Below, piece after piece: positions 17,399 to 26,681 of a stretch of DNA of 64,000 nt (positions within the stretch are counted from its first letter, which is position 1; the number at the start of each line of letters is the position of its first letter). Under the pieces are notes generated by a model that worked only from the letters and a program-made list of their open reading frames with translations, was not told the origin of the DNA and ran no database searches. The stretch comes from Sphingomonadaceae bacterium PASS1 (GTDB taxonomy: Bacteria > Pseudomonadota > Alphaproteobacteria > Sphingomonadales > Sphingomonadaceae): NCBI GenBank assembly GCA_002255985.1, contig NKIR01000005.1, positions 1 through 64,000 of the forward strand, written 5' to 3'. The translations under genes were made by a program, and so were the position numbers.

Positions 17399-17740
17399 AT
17401 GTGGGTCATCTCATGCGCGCTAAACGTCGCGCTTTTTTCAGTTATGTGCATTGGCTTTTACGCAAATGCGCGCTGGGTGCGTGCCGTTTTTGGCCAACCC
17501 TCGCCTTCGCGGGGCACTTTGTTTGCTATCTACTTGGCAGCCCTATTTTTCTCTCTGATTTTGTTAACCGGCGCCTTTCGGTCATTCGTATTGCCTCTAT
17601 TGGTGTTTCAAGTATCCTCGGTCATTGCCATGCCATTTACCCTTCAGAAGGTTCGCCATCCGATTGTGGTAACCTACCTGCTAGTATCAATTGTCCATAG
17701 CATATCCATTGTGCAACTTTGGAATAGCACTCCGATCTAA
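17399..17740 (+). CDS. Hypothetical four-TM membrane protein
   Basis: A 113-residue reading frame with four hydrophobic segments (about 3-22, 40-62, 66-82 and 90-107) and few charged residues. Positive residues lie in the loops (ARWVRAVFG, LQKVRH). I do not recognise a family. It lies between two copies of a 170-base repeat module, in an AT-rich accessory region, so it may have been duplicated or inserted with it. No strong ribosome site precedes the ATG. Confidence 0.5.
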   Translation: MWVISCALNVALFSVMCIGFYANARWVRAVFGQPSPSRGTLFAIYLAALFFSLILLTGAFRSFVLPLLVFQVSSVIAMPFTLQKVRHPIVVTYLLVSIVHSISIVQLWNSTPI

Positions 17741-17804
17741 TCGAGCTGCCACGTTTCGCTGAAACAAGTCATTGTGCGCATCTTGCCGCATGCATAGGTA
17801 CCCC

Positions 17805-17970
17805 ATGCGCTCATTTTGACATTTGTTTACTTTTGCTATGGGACCAAAACCAGTTGCAACACTCCATGGTCGGATTACCCAAAGACGCGAGTTGTGGTGC
17901 CTATCCACCTTAATAACGGCGCTAATCCATCTCAAAAAAACTTGGCGGCTCCACAAATGGAGCCGCCTTT
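17805..17970 (+). repeat. Module repeat, copy B
   Basis: Second copy of the module at 17027-17199. The first 26 bases of the conserved block are identical (GCTCATTTTGACATTTGTTT and on), followed by ATGGGACCA, ACCAGTTG and a GGCGGCTCC hairpin. Copies A and B are about 780 bases apart. Confidence 0.65.
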
Positions 17971-17973
17971 TTT
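17944..17973 (+). terminator. Bidirectional terminator
   Basis: GGCGGCTCC/GGAGCCGCC perfect stem with loop ACAAAT, followed by six T residues. Seven A residues precede it, so it can also act on the minus strand. Confidence 0.75.
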
Positions 17974-18014
17974 GCACAACAAACAATCGCGGATCATTGG
18001 CTGCGCGATAACGC

Positions 18015-18046
18015 GCAAACGGCCGTCATTGACGACGACCGTTTGC
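18015..18046 (-). terminator. Hairpin after the beta-oxidation gene
   Basis: GCAAACGG and GTC on one side pair with GAC and CCGTTTGC on the other, twelve bases beyond the stop of the minus-strand gene at 18058. No T-run follows, so its role as a terminator is tentative. Confidence 0.4.
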
Positions 18047-18057
18047 ACTATGTTTTA

Positions 18058-20058
18058 TTATTGATCGTCTCTTAGACTTTCCGCCACCGCAACGCCGTGC
18101 CGCTCAAGTGCTTCGACAATCTTTTCAGCACCTTCAAGGTCGCCCCAGAACATTGGGCCGCCGCGATAAATGGGCCAGCCATAGCCATAGATCCAGACCA
18201 CATCGATATCGGACGGCCGCTGGGCTTTGCCTTCCTGAAGTATTTTGTAGCCCTCATTGACCATCGGGTAGAGTGTCCGCTCAACAATCTCCTGATCGCT
18301 GATCTCGCGTTTCGGCAAATTAGATATCGACCGAAACTCTTCAATGATGGCAAGCGCCTCAGCACTTGGCGTGCCTACACGCTTTTCATCATAATCGTAA
18401 AAGCCCTTGCCGTTTTTCTGACCAAAACGTCCCGCTGCACACAGCCCATCGCGAATGGTTTCAATACGGCTTGGGTCGCGGTGCCATCCAATGTCGAGGC
18501 CAGCGAGATCGCTCATCTGGAAAGGCCCCATGGGCATGCCAAAATCCGTATGGACCTTGTCTATTTGCGCAGGTGTTGCGCCTTCCAACAACAATTGCAT
18601 CGCTGGCTGTTGGCGCGTTGACAGCATCCGGTTGCCAATAAAACCGTGACAGACACCAGCGACCACCGCCACTTTGCCAATTTTCTTGCCGATGGCCATC
18701 GCGGTTGCGAGCACGTCATCCGCAGTCTTTGCACCGCGGACCACCTCCAACAATTTCATCACATTGGCTGGCGAGAAGAAGTGCATTCCCACCACGTCCT
18801 GGGGCCGCGAGGTGCTATCCGCGATTTCATCAACATCGAGATAAGACGTGTTCGACGCCAAAATCGCACCGGGCTTACAAATGGCATCAAGTTTGCCAAA
18901 CACCTCTTTCTTGACGTCCATGCTTTCATACACCGCTTCAATCACGAGGTCGCAATCTGCGAGGTCCTCAAGCGCGAGTGACGGCGTCAACAGACCCATC
19001 ATGCCCTCAACTTGATCGGTCGTGAAGCGGCCCTTGGCGGCACTATTTTCGTAATTCTTGCGGATGACACCCACGCCGCGATCCAGATTTTCCTGAACCA
19101 TCTCAACGATGGTCACGGGAATCCCCTTGGATAGGAAATTCATCGATATGCCGCCGCCCATGGTGCCTGCACCAATGACGCCGACTTTCTTAATGTCGCG
19201 CAGTGGCAAATCCTTGGGCAATCCATCAATTTTCGCGGCTTGTCGTTCGGCAAAGAACATGTGGCGCTGCGCAGCCGATTGGGAACCGCCCATCAGCTTG
19301 AGAAATTCAGTACGTTCGAATTTCATGCCTTCATCAAATGGCAGTCGCGTCGCGGCCTCAACGCACGCCAAATTGGCGTAGGGCGCGTCAAAGCCATGCC
19401 ATTTTTTCGCATTAGCAGCTTTTAGCTTTTGAAAGATGCCGACGTCGCCAGCGAGAGGACGATCGCGGGTTGGCCGAGGACCGGCAGAAATCAGTTCGCG
19501 CGCGTAAGCGATTGCATCTTCCGCCAAGCTATCTTCGCCCGCAAGCCTGTCGACTAGGCCAATTGCTGCAGCCTTAGCGGCGGGCAAAGGCTCCCCAAGT
19601 GCGCACATGGTTGCGGCAGCCTCAATACCCACAACCCTTGGAAGCCGTTGCGTGCCACCCGCACCCGGCAGCAGGCCAAGTTTTACCTCTGGCACACCAA
19701 GTCGGGCCGATGGAACCGCAATGCGATAATGGCAGACAAGCGCGGTTTCCAGTCCACCGCCCAATGCTGTGCCATGAATAGCCGCAACAACCGGCTTGGG
19801 CGCAGTTTCGATGATTCTGAGAACCACGTTGAGATCAGGATCTTGCGGTGGTTTGCCGAACTCGGTGATATCCGCGCCAGCAATGAAGGTTGATCCCGCG
19901 CAGCGCAGCACAATCGCTTTGACCGAGTCGTCAGCAAGCGCCTGCTCAAAACCGTCCTTCAGCCCCTGCCGGACATGCCATGAAAGCGCATTAACGGGCG
20001 GGTTATCGACAAGAACAACAAGGATATCATCGATTTTCTGCGTGGTGACTGACTGCAC
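18058..20058 (-). CDS. Bifunctional enoyl-CoA hydratase/3-hydroxyacyl-CoA dehydrogenase
   Basis: A 666-residue FadJ-like protein of fatty-acid beta-oxidation. The N-terminal crotonase domain (about 1-190) has the oxyanion segments AGADITEF and GTALGGGLE and the acidic site [14 protein letters not shown]. The 3-hydroxyacyl-CoA dehydrogenase part begins at about residue 290 with the NAD site [11 protein letters not shown] and contains [12 protein letters not shown] and [16 protein letters not shown] chose the GTG at 20056-20058 because GAGGAG lies 6-7 bases upstream. An ATG ten codons earlier (20088) is the alternative. No thiolase is adjacent. Confidence 0.88.
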   Translation of the reverse strand: MQSVTTQKIDDILVVLVDNPPVNALSWHVRQGLKDGFEQALADDSVKAIVLRCAGSTFIAGADITEFGKPPQDPDLNVVLRIIETAPKPVVAAIHGTALGGGLETALVCHYRIAVPSARLGVPEVKLGLLPGAGGTQRLPRVVGIEAAATMCALGEPLPAAKAAAIGLVDRLAGEDSLAEDAIAYARELISAGPRPTRDRPLAGDVGIFQKLKAANAKKWHGFDAPYANLACVEAATRLPFDEGMKFERTEFLKLMGGSQSAAQRHMFFAERQAAKIDGLPKDLPLRDIKKVGVIGAGTMGGGISMNFLSKGIPVTIVEMVQENLDRGVGVIRKNYENSAAKGRFTTDQVEGMMGLLTPSLALEDLADCDLVIEAVYESMDVKKEVFGKLDAICKPGAILASNTSYLDVDEIADSTSRPQDVVGMHFFSPANVMKLLEVVRGAKTADDVLATAMAIGKKIGKVAVVAGVCHGFIGNRMLSTRQQPAMQLLLEGATPAQIDKVHTDFGMPMGPFQMSDLAGLDIGWHRDPSRIETIRDGLCAAGRFGQKNGKGFYDYDEKRVGTPSAEALAIIEEFRSISNLPKREISDQEIVERTLYPMVNEGYKILQEGKAQRPSDIDVVWIYGYGWPIYRGGPMFWGDLEGAEKIVEALERHGVAVAESLRDDQ

Positions 20059-20258
20059 GGTAAACTCCTCAATATCAGCGCAGGCCATGTTTTGATCTGC
20101 TAGACGGGTAAGATTGAATGTCTCTGTGGTTCTAGAATGTTTTGGGTCACGGTGGCAATCCCGCTGCATCATTACTTCGGCCACGTTAACCTGCTTGGTC
20201 GCGCCCTATACGACGATCCACGGCTAAAAAGGGACCGGTCACGGTGCCCAAGGCTGGT

Positions 20259-22601
20259 CTACCTTTTCAGAAACAGCTCCGCCATGGCATCAATGATGGC
20301 GACCGCATCAAGGCGGTAGGTGTCGTAAAGATCGATCAAATCCCCGGTCTGACCGAAACGATCCGTGCCCAGCGGGCTGACCCGCATGCCTGTGACACCG
20401 CCCAGCCACGACAACGCGCCTGGCGAACCATCAATCACGGTCACGAGGCCAGCGTCAGGTGCCAAAACCGATAACAGATCTTCGGCATGGCACGTTTGCG
20501 TGGGCTTATCAGTCCAGCGTGCGGCCTTGCTGGCAGACCAGTCGCGATGCAGGACATCGGGCGAAGTCACATTTAAAACGCCCAGTCCGGGAATATCATC
20601 CACCAGTTGGTCAAAAGCAGCCATTACTTCAGGCGCAATTGCCCCTGTAAAAACAATAGCCGCTTCTGCGCCGGGTGCAGGTTGTCGCAGCCAATAGCCG
20701 CCTTTTAACGCGTCAGTCTCCCATTCGGAGCCAGCGCGTTGCACCTGCGGCACTTGGCGCGTGCTCAGGCGCAGATACACCGAGCTGCCGTCGGGTTTCT
20801 GTAGATGCTCAAATGCCCAGCGCATGAACAATGCGACTTCATCGGCATAAGCCGGTTCGAAATAAGCAAGGCCAGGCTGCCCCATCCCGATCAGCGGCGT
20901 ATTGATCGACTGGTGCGCACCACCCTCTGGCCCCAAAGTGAGCCCGGACGGCGTTCCAACCAACAAGAAGCGGGCATCGGAGTAGCAACCATAATTCAGC
21001 GCATCCAATCCGCGCGCGATAAAGGGATCATATACCGTACCAACGGGAATCAAACGCGTTCCAAAATGCGGCGCGGCAAGCCCAAGCGACGTGAGCAACA
21101 GAAAGAAGTTATTCTCCGCAATCCCGAGTTCAATATGCTGTCCTGCGGCATGCGCCGCCCATTTTTGTGCCGACGGAATTTTGGCATCACGGAAGATATC
21201 AGCCACATCGGACCGGCGGAAAAGCCCGCGTTGGTTCACAAATCCGCCCAAATTGGTCGTCTGGGTAACATCAGGCGCGGTTGTCACGATACGGTCGGCT
21301 AATGTCTCAGAGGATTTGGCGAGATCGAGCAAAACATTGCCAAAGGCCGCTTGTGTCGACTGAACATCACCCGATGGCACAGGAAGGCGCTCGGGCACGG
21401 CGATCACCGGCGCATCGGGCTCTTGCGGTTTGTGCGCGAGAACGCTCTGCCCGACAAAGTCTTTCAGCCGCGCCGCGATATTTCCACCCAATCCGGCAAA
21501 TGGTTCCCATTCCTGCCCAACCTCAACCCCCATGCTGACGCGAAGCTTCTCAATCTGCGCGGGGTTCATCATTCCCGAATGATTGTCCTTATGGCCCGCG
21601 AGCGGCAGGCCGTAGCCTTTAACAGTGTAAGCGATAAACAAAGTCGGTCGTTCATCATCGGCACTGTCGAACGCATCCATTAAAGACTCGATGCAATGCC
21701 CACCCAAATTGGTCATCAGGGCCGCCAAGCCGTCATCGTCAAAACTGTCGAGCAGCTTTGCCACATGCGGCTTACCGCCGATGTCCGCTATCAACCGTTC
21801 GCGCCACGCCGCGCCGCCCTTATAGGTGAGCACGGCAAAATCAGCATTGGGACAATTTTCAATCCAGTCCTCAAGCGATTTCCCGCCCGGCCGCGAGAAC
21901 GCCGCGCGTTGCAACTTGCCGTTCTTCAATGTGACAACACGCCAGCCGCAGGTTTCGAAAATATCATCAAAGCGCCTGAACATTCGGTCAGCGGTCGTGC
22001 TGTCCAGTGACTGGCGGTTATAATCAACCACCCACCAGCAATTGCGAATGTCGTGCTTATAGGCTTCGATCAGGCATTCGTAGATATTGCCTTCATCAAG
22101 CTCAGCGTCGCCCATCAGCGATATCATCCGGCCGGCGTCGGCTTCATCTAGCGACCCATGCGCCACCAGATAATCCTGAACGAGGCTGGAAAAGGCCGTG
22201 ATCGCAACGCCCAATCCAACCGAGCCGGTTGAAAAATCCACCGGGATTTTGTCCTTGGTGCGTGACGGATAACTTTGTGCGCCGCCCAGTGCGCGAAACT
22301 GCTGCAATTGCTCCAGTGATTGATTGCCCAGCAAATAATGGATGGCCTGCAACACGGGGCCTGCATGGGGCTTTACCGACACCTTGTCTTGCGGGCGAAG
22401 CGCATGGAAAAACAGCGCAGCCATAATCGCCGTCATCGAAGCGCAACTCGCCTGATGACCGCCTACCTTAAGGCCGTCGCGCTTTTCCCGTAAATGGTTG
22501 GCGTTATGGACAATCCATGACGACAACCAGCGCAGCCGCGCATCCAGCGTCTCAATAGTGGCGATTTTTTCTTTTCGGTGGTCTGTTAAGATGGTGGCCA
22601 T
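20259..22601 (-). CDS. Transketolase-like/AceE-like thiamine-diphosphate enzyme
   Basis: A 780-residue protein with the homodimeric E1/transketolase layout. The N-terminal TPP domain contains GGHQASCASMT and the motif GDAELDEGN...VVDYNRQS (GDG-like start through N). The middle domain (about 400-580) has the ELGIAENNFFLLLTSLG segment, and a C-terminal transketolase-type domain follows. It resembles the family next to AceE whose substrate is not settled. No E2 or E3 gene is nearby, so a standard pyruvate dehydrogenase role is doubtful. It lies 200 bases from the beta-oxidation gene on the same strand, and is divergent from the permease gene. Confidence 0.8.
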   Translation of the reverse strand: MATILTDHRKEKIATIETLDARLRWLSSWIVHNANHLREKRDGLKVGGHQASCASMTAIMAALFFHALRPQDKVSVKPHAGPVLQAIHYLLGNQSLEQLQQFRALGGAQSYPSRTKDKIPVDFSTGSVGLGVAITAFSSLVQDYLVAHGSLDEADAGRMISLMGDAELDEGNIYECLIEAYKHDIRNCWWVVDYNRQSLDSTTADRMFRRFDDIFETCGWRVVTLKNGKLQRAAFSRPGGKSLEDWIENCPNADFAVLTYKGGAAWRERLIADIGGKPHVAKLLDSFDDDGLAALMTNLGGHCIESLMDAFDSADDERPTLFIAYTVKGYGLPLAGHKDNHSGMMNPAQIEKLRVSMGVEVGQEWEPFAGLGGNIAARLKDFVGQSVLAHKPQEPDAPVIAVPERLPVPSGDVQSTQAAFGNVLLDLAKSSETLADRIVTTAPDVTQTTNLGGFVNQRGLFRRSDVADIFRDAKIPSAQKWAAHAAGQHIELGIAENNFFLLLTSLGLAAPHFGTRLIPVGTVYDPFIARGLDALNYGCYSDARFLLVGTPSGLTLGPEGGAHQSINTPLIGMGQPGLAYFEPAYADEVALFMRWAFEHLQKPDGSSVYLRLSTRQVPQVQRAGSEWETDALKGGYWLRQPAPGAEAAIVFTGAIAPEVMAAFDQLVDDIPGLGVLNVTSPDVLHRDWSASKAARWTDKPTQTCHAEDLLSVLAPDAGLVTVIDGSPGALSWLGGVTGMRVSPLGTDRFGQTGDLIDLYDTYRLDAVAIIDAMAELFLKR

Positions 22602-22809
22602 TGCGGTTATTACATCCCCTCACCCATTCCATATCAGCCCAGCAAGCGCATGTCAGTCTCATGCCGCGGCTTATAAGCAAAAATTATAACCCGTCCGTTC
22701 CAACTTTTCGCGACGAGAGACGGCGGGTATCACATTTGTTTGATAGCCGTCATTTACAGATCGCTTGTTTCGAAGCTAGAACCGTTTTGAACGAGGGGGG
22801 AATCCGAAC

Positions 22810-24204
22810 ATGGACACAAGCTTAGCGACGTCACAAGCAGGAACTGGTGCGAACGAACTTAGCCGGACACTCAAGTCCCGGCATGTTTCGATGATCACAT
22901 TTGGAGGCATCATCGGTGCTGGCCTGTTTGTTGGTTCATCGACGGCAATCAGCACAATCGGGCCCGCTGCCGTTATAAGCTACGCATTGGCCGGGTTCCT
23001 CGTATTACTTGTCATGCGGATGATCTCCGAAATGGCCATGGCGATGCCTGGTGTTCAAACCTTTCCCGATTTTGCCCGTACCGGCGTCGGTAATTGGGCG
23101 GGATTTCTTGTCGGATGGCTCTACTGGTATTTCTGGGTCGTCGTGATCGCTATTGAGGCAATTGCGGGCGCGAAGATTATAAACAGCTGGTTTCCGATGC
23201 TTGAAATTTGGCAAATCGGCGTGGCGTTGATGGCGATATTGACTGCGGTTAATTTGATGTCCGCCAAATCCTACGGAGAATTCGAATTCTGGTTCGCCTC
23301 GACAAAGGTCGTTGCGATTATCGTCTTCATTCTTGCGACCGCCGCTTATGCCACAGGCATCACGTCGCCCTCCGGCCCGACATTTTCGAACCTGACCGAA
23401 CATGGTGGTTTTGCACCAGCGGGCATAGCGGCCATTTTGGTTGGCGTATCGACGACGATATTTTCGCTTTGCGGCGCAGAAATCGCCACACTGGCTGCGG
23501 CAGAATCCGAAGATGGCGCAAGCACCATCGCGCGTATGACCATATCGGTATCGACGCGCATTTTGATATTCTTCGTGTTGTCGATCCTCATGATCGTATC
23601 GATCGTGCCATGGAACGAAATCGAAGTTGGCGTATCGCCATTTGCCCAAGCGTTGCGCGTCATGGGCTATCCCGCCGCCGATTTGATTATGAATAGCATC
23701 GTGCTTGTGGCCGTGTTGTCGTGCCTGAACTCGGGCATCTATATCACGTCACGCGCCATGTTCGTTCTCGCCAAAAATGGCGATGCGCCGCAATCTTGTG
23801 TGCAATTGAGCAAAGCGAAAGTGCCTGCCCGTGCGATCCTGATCGCGAGCCTCTTCAGCTATGTCGCACTTGCCGCATCGGTGCTGTCGCCGGACAGGGT
23901 GTTCAATTTTCTGGTGAATGCTTCGGGCGCGATCATGCTGTTTATCTATCTGCTGATTGCTTGGGCACAGTTGCGGCTCCGCGCCGATTTCGAAGCGACT
24001 GCGCCTGAAAAACTGAAGCTCAAAATGTGGTTCCACCCCTATGGCACATGGACGGCCATTGCCGGGATGGTCGGCGTTCTGGTGCTGATGGGCGTTTCGA
24101 CATCGCACTCCATTGAACTTTGGACCAGCGTTCTCGTGGCAGCGCTCTTTCTGGCTGGATATTGGGTCAAATGCCGCGTGCAAGCAAAACAGCGGAAAAG
24201 TTAA
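22810..24204 (+). CDS. Amino-acid permease, APC superfamily (GabP/AnsP-like)
   Basis: A 464-residue membrane protein with about twelve TM segments. The consensus amphipathic segment near the N-terminus reads SMITFGGIIGAGLFVGSS, the substrate-binding unwound region of the APC fold. CGAEIATLAAAESE in TM6-7 and the ITSRAMFVLAKNG loop are typical of the GabP/AnsP/AroP branch. The following aminotransferase for omega-amino acids suggests uptake of GABA, beta-alanine or a similar compound. The gap of 97 bases allows one transcript, but is long. Confidence 0.88.
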   Translation: MDTSLATSQAGTGANELSRTLKSRHVSMITFGGIIGAGLFVGSSTAISTIGPAAVISYALAGFLVLLVMRMISEMAMAMPGVQTFPDFARTGVGNWAGFLVGWLYWYFWVVVIAIEAIAGAKIINSWFPMLEIWQIGVALMAILTAVNLMSAKSYGEFEFWFASTKVVAIIVFILATAAYATGITSPSGPTFSNLTEHGGFAPAGIAAILVGVSTTIFSLCGAEIATLAAAESEDGASTIARMTISVSTRILIFFVLSILMIVSIVPWNEIEVGVSPFAQALRVMGYPAADLIMNSIVLVAVLSCLNSGIYITSRAMFVLAKNGDAPQSCVQLSKAKVPARAILIASLFSYVALAASVLSPDRVFNFLVNASGAIMLFIYLLIAWAQLRLRADFEATAPEKLKLKMWFHPYGTWTAIAGMVGVLVLMGVSTSHSIELWTSVLVAALFLAGYWVKCRVQAKQRKS

Positions 24205-24301
24205 TGCCCACCAAAATTTTCCGGACGCAACAATCTTTTCAATCACGGATAATGGCCTGCATATCGCATAAGCATATGAAACTGGTTGCTGGAGCGAATG
24301 G

Positions 24302-25618
24302 ATGAAACTAGAAAACGACCCCTTAGCGGCATTTTGGATGCCGTTTACTGCGAACCGGGCGTTCAAAACCACGCCGCGTCAGCTGGCGTCGGCAAAGGAC
24401 ATGCATTATACCAGCGACGACGGACGTCGGATCCTTGACGGCACCGCGGGGCTATGGGCGGTAAACGCAGGCCACTGCCGCGCACCGATTGTCGAGGCCA
24501 TCCAGAAATGCGCGGCAGAACTGGACTATGCCCCGCCATTCCAATTGGGTCACCCGCTTGCGTTTGAACTTGCGTCGCGACTGGCGACGATCATGCCTGA
24601 GGGGCTGGACCGCATTTTCTTTACCAATTCGGGATCCGAATCGGTCGACACTGCATTGAAGATTGCGCTCGCCTATCAACGCGCTATCGGACAAGGCACG
24701 CGCACGCGCCTGATTGGACGTGAGCGTGGTTATAATGGCGTTGGCTTTGGCGGCATTTCCGTCGGCGGCATCGTCAACAACCGGCGGCAATTTGGCACCT
24801 TGTTGACAGGCGTCGACCATCTGCCACACACCCATAATCTGGAACATAACGCCTTTACAATGGGTCGCCCAGAATGGGGCGCGCATCTGGCCGATAATCT
24901 GGAGGCTATCGTCGCGCTGCATGGCGCCGAAACCATTGCCGCGGTAATTGTTGAACCCATGGCGGGGTCAACCGGCGTTCTGGTGCCACCGATTGGTTAC
25001 CTCGAAAAACTGCGTGAGATCACGCGGAAGCACGGCATTGTGCTTATCTTTGACGAAGTCATCACCGCCTTTGGCCGTGTCGGCGGCACCACGGCATCCG
25101 AAACGCTCGGCGTGACGCCAGACATCATCACAATGGCAAAGGGCCTTACCAACGCCGCCGTGCCTATGGGCGCAGTCGCCGTCAGCCGCCACATCCATGA
25201 CGGTGTTGTAGAGGGCGGCCCTGATGGCATCGAATTGTTCCACGGCTACACCTATTCCGGCCACCCCTTGGCAGCGGCAGCAGCCCTTGCAACGCTTGAT
25301 CTTTACAAGTCGGAAGGGATTTTTGAGCATGCGAGCTCGCTGCACAATTATTGGCAGGATGCGGTGCACAGCCTGAAGGGCAAACGGCACATTATCGATA
25401 TCCGCAATATGGGCATTGTTGCTGCCATAGAGCTTGCGCCACATGCAGGCGGCGTTGGCAAGCGGGGCATGCAGCTGTTCCACAAATGCTTCGACAATGG
25501 TTTACTGGTCCGCGCGACCGGCGATATCATCGCATTGTCGCCGCCGCTCATTCTCGAAAAAGCGCATATCGACGAAATCGTTGGACGTATCGGCGATCTG
25601 ATTGAAACCGTCGACTAA
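24302..25618 (+). CDS. Omega-amino-acid-pyruvate aminotransferase (class III)
   Basis: A 438-residue fold-type I PLP enzyme of the beta-alanine/taurine/GABA-pyruvate transaminase group. MPFTANRAFK near the start, FTNSGSESVDTALK (phosphate-binding), RERGYNGVGFGGISVGG, FDEVITAFGRVG (Asp that binds the pyridine N) and MAKGLTNAAVPMG with the PLP lysine are all intact. The N-terminal block and the GGISVGG segment are closest in my memory to beta-alanine-pyruvate transaminases. The amino donor cannot be fixed. Its TAA overlaps the stop codon of the convergent dehydrogenase gene. Confidence 0.9.
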   Translation: MKLENDPLAAFWMPFTANRAFKTTPRQLASAKDMHYTSDDGRRILDGTAGLWAVNAGHCRAPIVEAIQKCAAELDYAPPFQLGHPLAFELASRLATIMPEGLDRIFFTNSGSESVDTALKIALAYQRAIGQGTRTRLIGRERGYNGVGFGGISVGGIVNNRRQFGTLLTGVDHLPHTHNLEHNAFTMGRPEWGAHLADNLEAIVALHGAETIAAVIVEPMAGSTGVLVPPIGYLEKLREITRKHGIVLIFDEVITAFGRVGGTTASETLGVTPDIITMAKGLTNAAVPMGAVAVSRHIHDGVVEGGPDGIELFHGYTYSGHPLAAAAALATLDLYKSEGIFEHASSLHNYWQDAVHSLKGKRHIIDIRNMGIVAAIELAPHAGGVGKRGMQLFHKCFDNGLLVRATGDIIALSPPLILEKAHIDEIVGRIGDLIETVD

Positions 25619-26667
25619 AGCGACAGGACAATCTTTCCGACATGCTGCTTCGTCAAAAACGCTTCTTGCGCTTTGACGATGTCGAATAAGTCATAGGAGG
25701 CTGCAACCACTGGTCGGATTTCGCCATGTTCAATATATGCGACGAGGTTTGCAAAAACCTCCGGCTCTAAAACCGTGCAACCGATCAGGCGCAAATCTTT
25801 CAGATAGAGCGTCCGAAGGTCAAGATCGACGACAGGCCCCGAAATGGCACCCGACACGCCGTAGCGGCCCCCGCGCTTTAGGACGTTCAGGATCTCGCCG
25901 AACTGCGCACCACCGACAATATCGACAGCGGCGTCGAAATATTCTTGCCCGAACGATGATAGCAGATTGGCATCGCGCGGAATGACCTGAGACGCGCCGA
26001 GCGCGCGGACGCTATCGGCCTTTGCATCCGCCGCCATGGCGATGACCTCTGCCCCGCGCCGTTTCGCAAGCTGGACTGCCGCCGAGCCAACGCCACCTGA
26101 TGCACCGGTGATGAGCACGCGCTCACCAGCCTGCAAATTGATACGGGTCAGGATGTTTTCCGCAGTACCATAAGCGCAGGGAAAGCTAGCCAGTTCGATG
26201 TCCGATAACGCAGATTCAACCCGGTGCGCATGAACAGAAGGAACGCAGGCATAGTCCGCAAACCCGCCATCGACTTCCGATCCGAAATAGAGAATGTCGT
26301 AACGGCTAGCGCCGCAAAAGACGGGTTCGACCAAAACCCGTTCACCGATACGGGCGGGATCGACATTATCGCCTATAGCGACAATCCTTCCGCAAGCATC
26401 TGCGCCCTGAATGCGCGGAAATTGAAACGCGGCCCCGGACCAGCCATCGTCGCCTGCGCCTTCAAGTCCTTCTGCAGCGCCCACATCCGTCGCCTCTGCG
26501 ACCGATTTTGAATACCAGCCAATGCGCGTGTTGATATCCGTATTGTTGACGCCCGCCGCGCCAACACGGATCAGGACGTCATCAACACCCGGCTTCGGTA
26601 CCGGGACATCATCACGCAATTCCAGCTTTTCATAGCCACCATGGCCGGTCAGCAAAACTGCCCGCAT
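25615..26667 (-). CDS. Zinc-type alcohol dehydrogenase/quinone-oxidoreductase-like protein
   Basis: A 350-residue MDR-superfamily protein. The N-terminal GroES-like domain has VLIRVGAAGVNNTDINTR and GADACGRIVAIG, and the Rossmann domain has ITGASGGVGSAAVQLAK for NAD(P). The structural zinc cysteine cluster is not visible, so it may be a zinc-independent quinone-oxidoreductase-like member. I start at the ATG before RAVLLTGHGG, because the longer frame has no match. It is the last gene of the minus-strand operon with the Rieske and FAD/GcvT genes, 14 bases downstream of the Rieske stop. The substrate is not known. Confidence 0.8.
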   Translation of the reverse strand: MRAVLLTGHGGYEKLELRDDVPVPKPGVDDVLIRVGAAGVNNTDINTRIGWYSKSVAEATDVGAAEGLEGAGDDGWSGAAFQFPRIQGADACGRIVAIGDNVDPARIGERVLVEPVFCGASRYDILYFGSEVDGGFADYACVPSVHAHRVESALSDIELASFPCAYGTAENILTRINLQAGERVLITGASGGVGSAAVQLAKRRGAEVIAMAADAKADSVRALGASQVIPRDANLLSSFGQEYFDAAVDIVGGAQFGEILNVLKRGGRYGVSGAISGPVVDLDLRTLYLKDLRLIGCTVLEPEVFANLVAYIEHGEIRPVVAASYDLFDIVKAQEAFLTKQHVGKIVLSL

Positions 26668-26681
26668 GTTGGCGGCTATGG

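Larger units (their letters stand above)
15133..18057. other. Gene-poor region with relics, repeats and one small ORF
   Basis: Nearly 3 kb with little coding sequence. It holds rep fragments at 15725-15901 and 16879-17020, iteron-like repeats at 16365-16506, an arm-like repeat at 16718-16754, the attR core at 16807-16872, two copies of a roughly 170-base module (17027 and 17805), three related terminator hairpins and one putative membrane protein gene (17399-17740). Other open frames here, such as 15979-16302 on the minus strand, lack family features. Confidence 0.7.
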
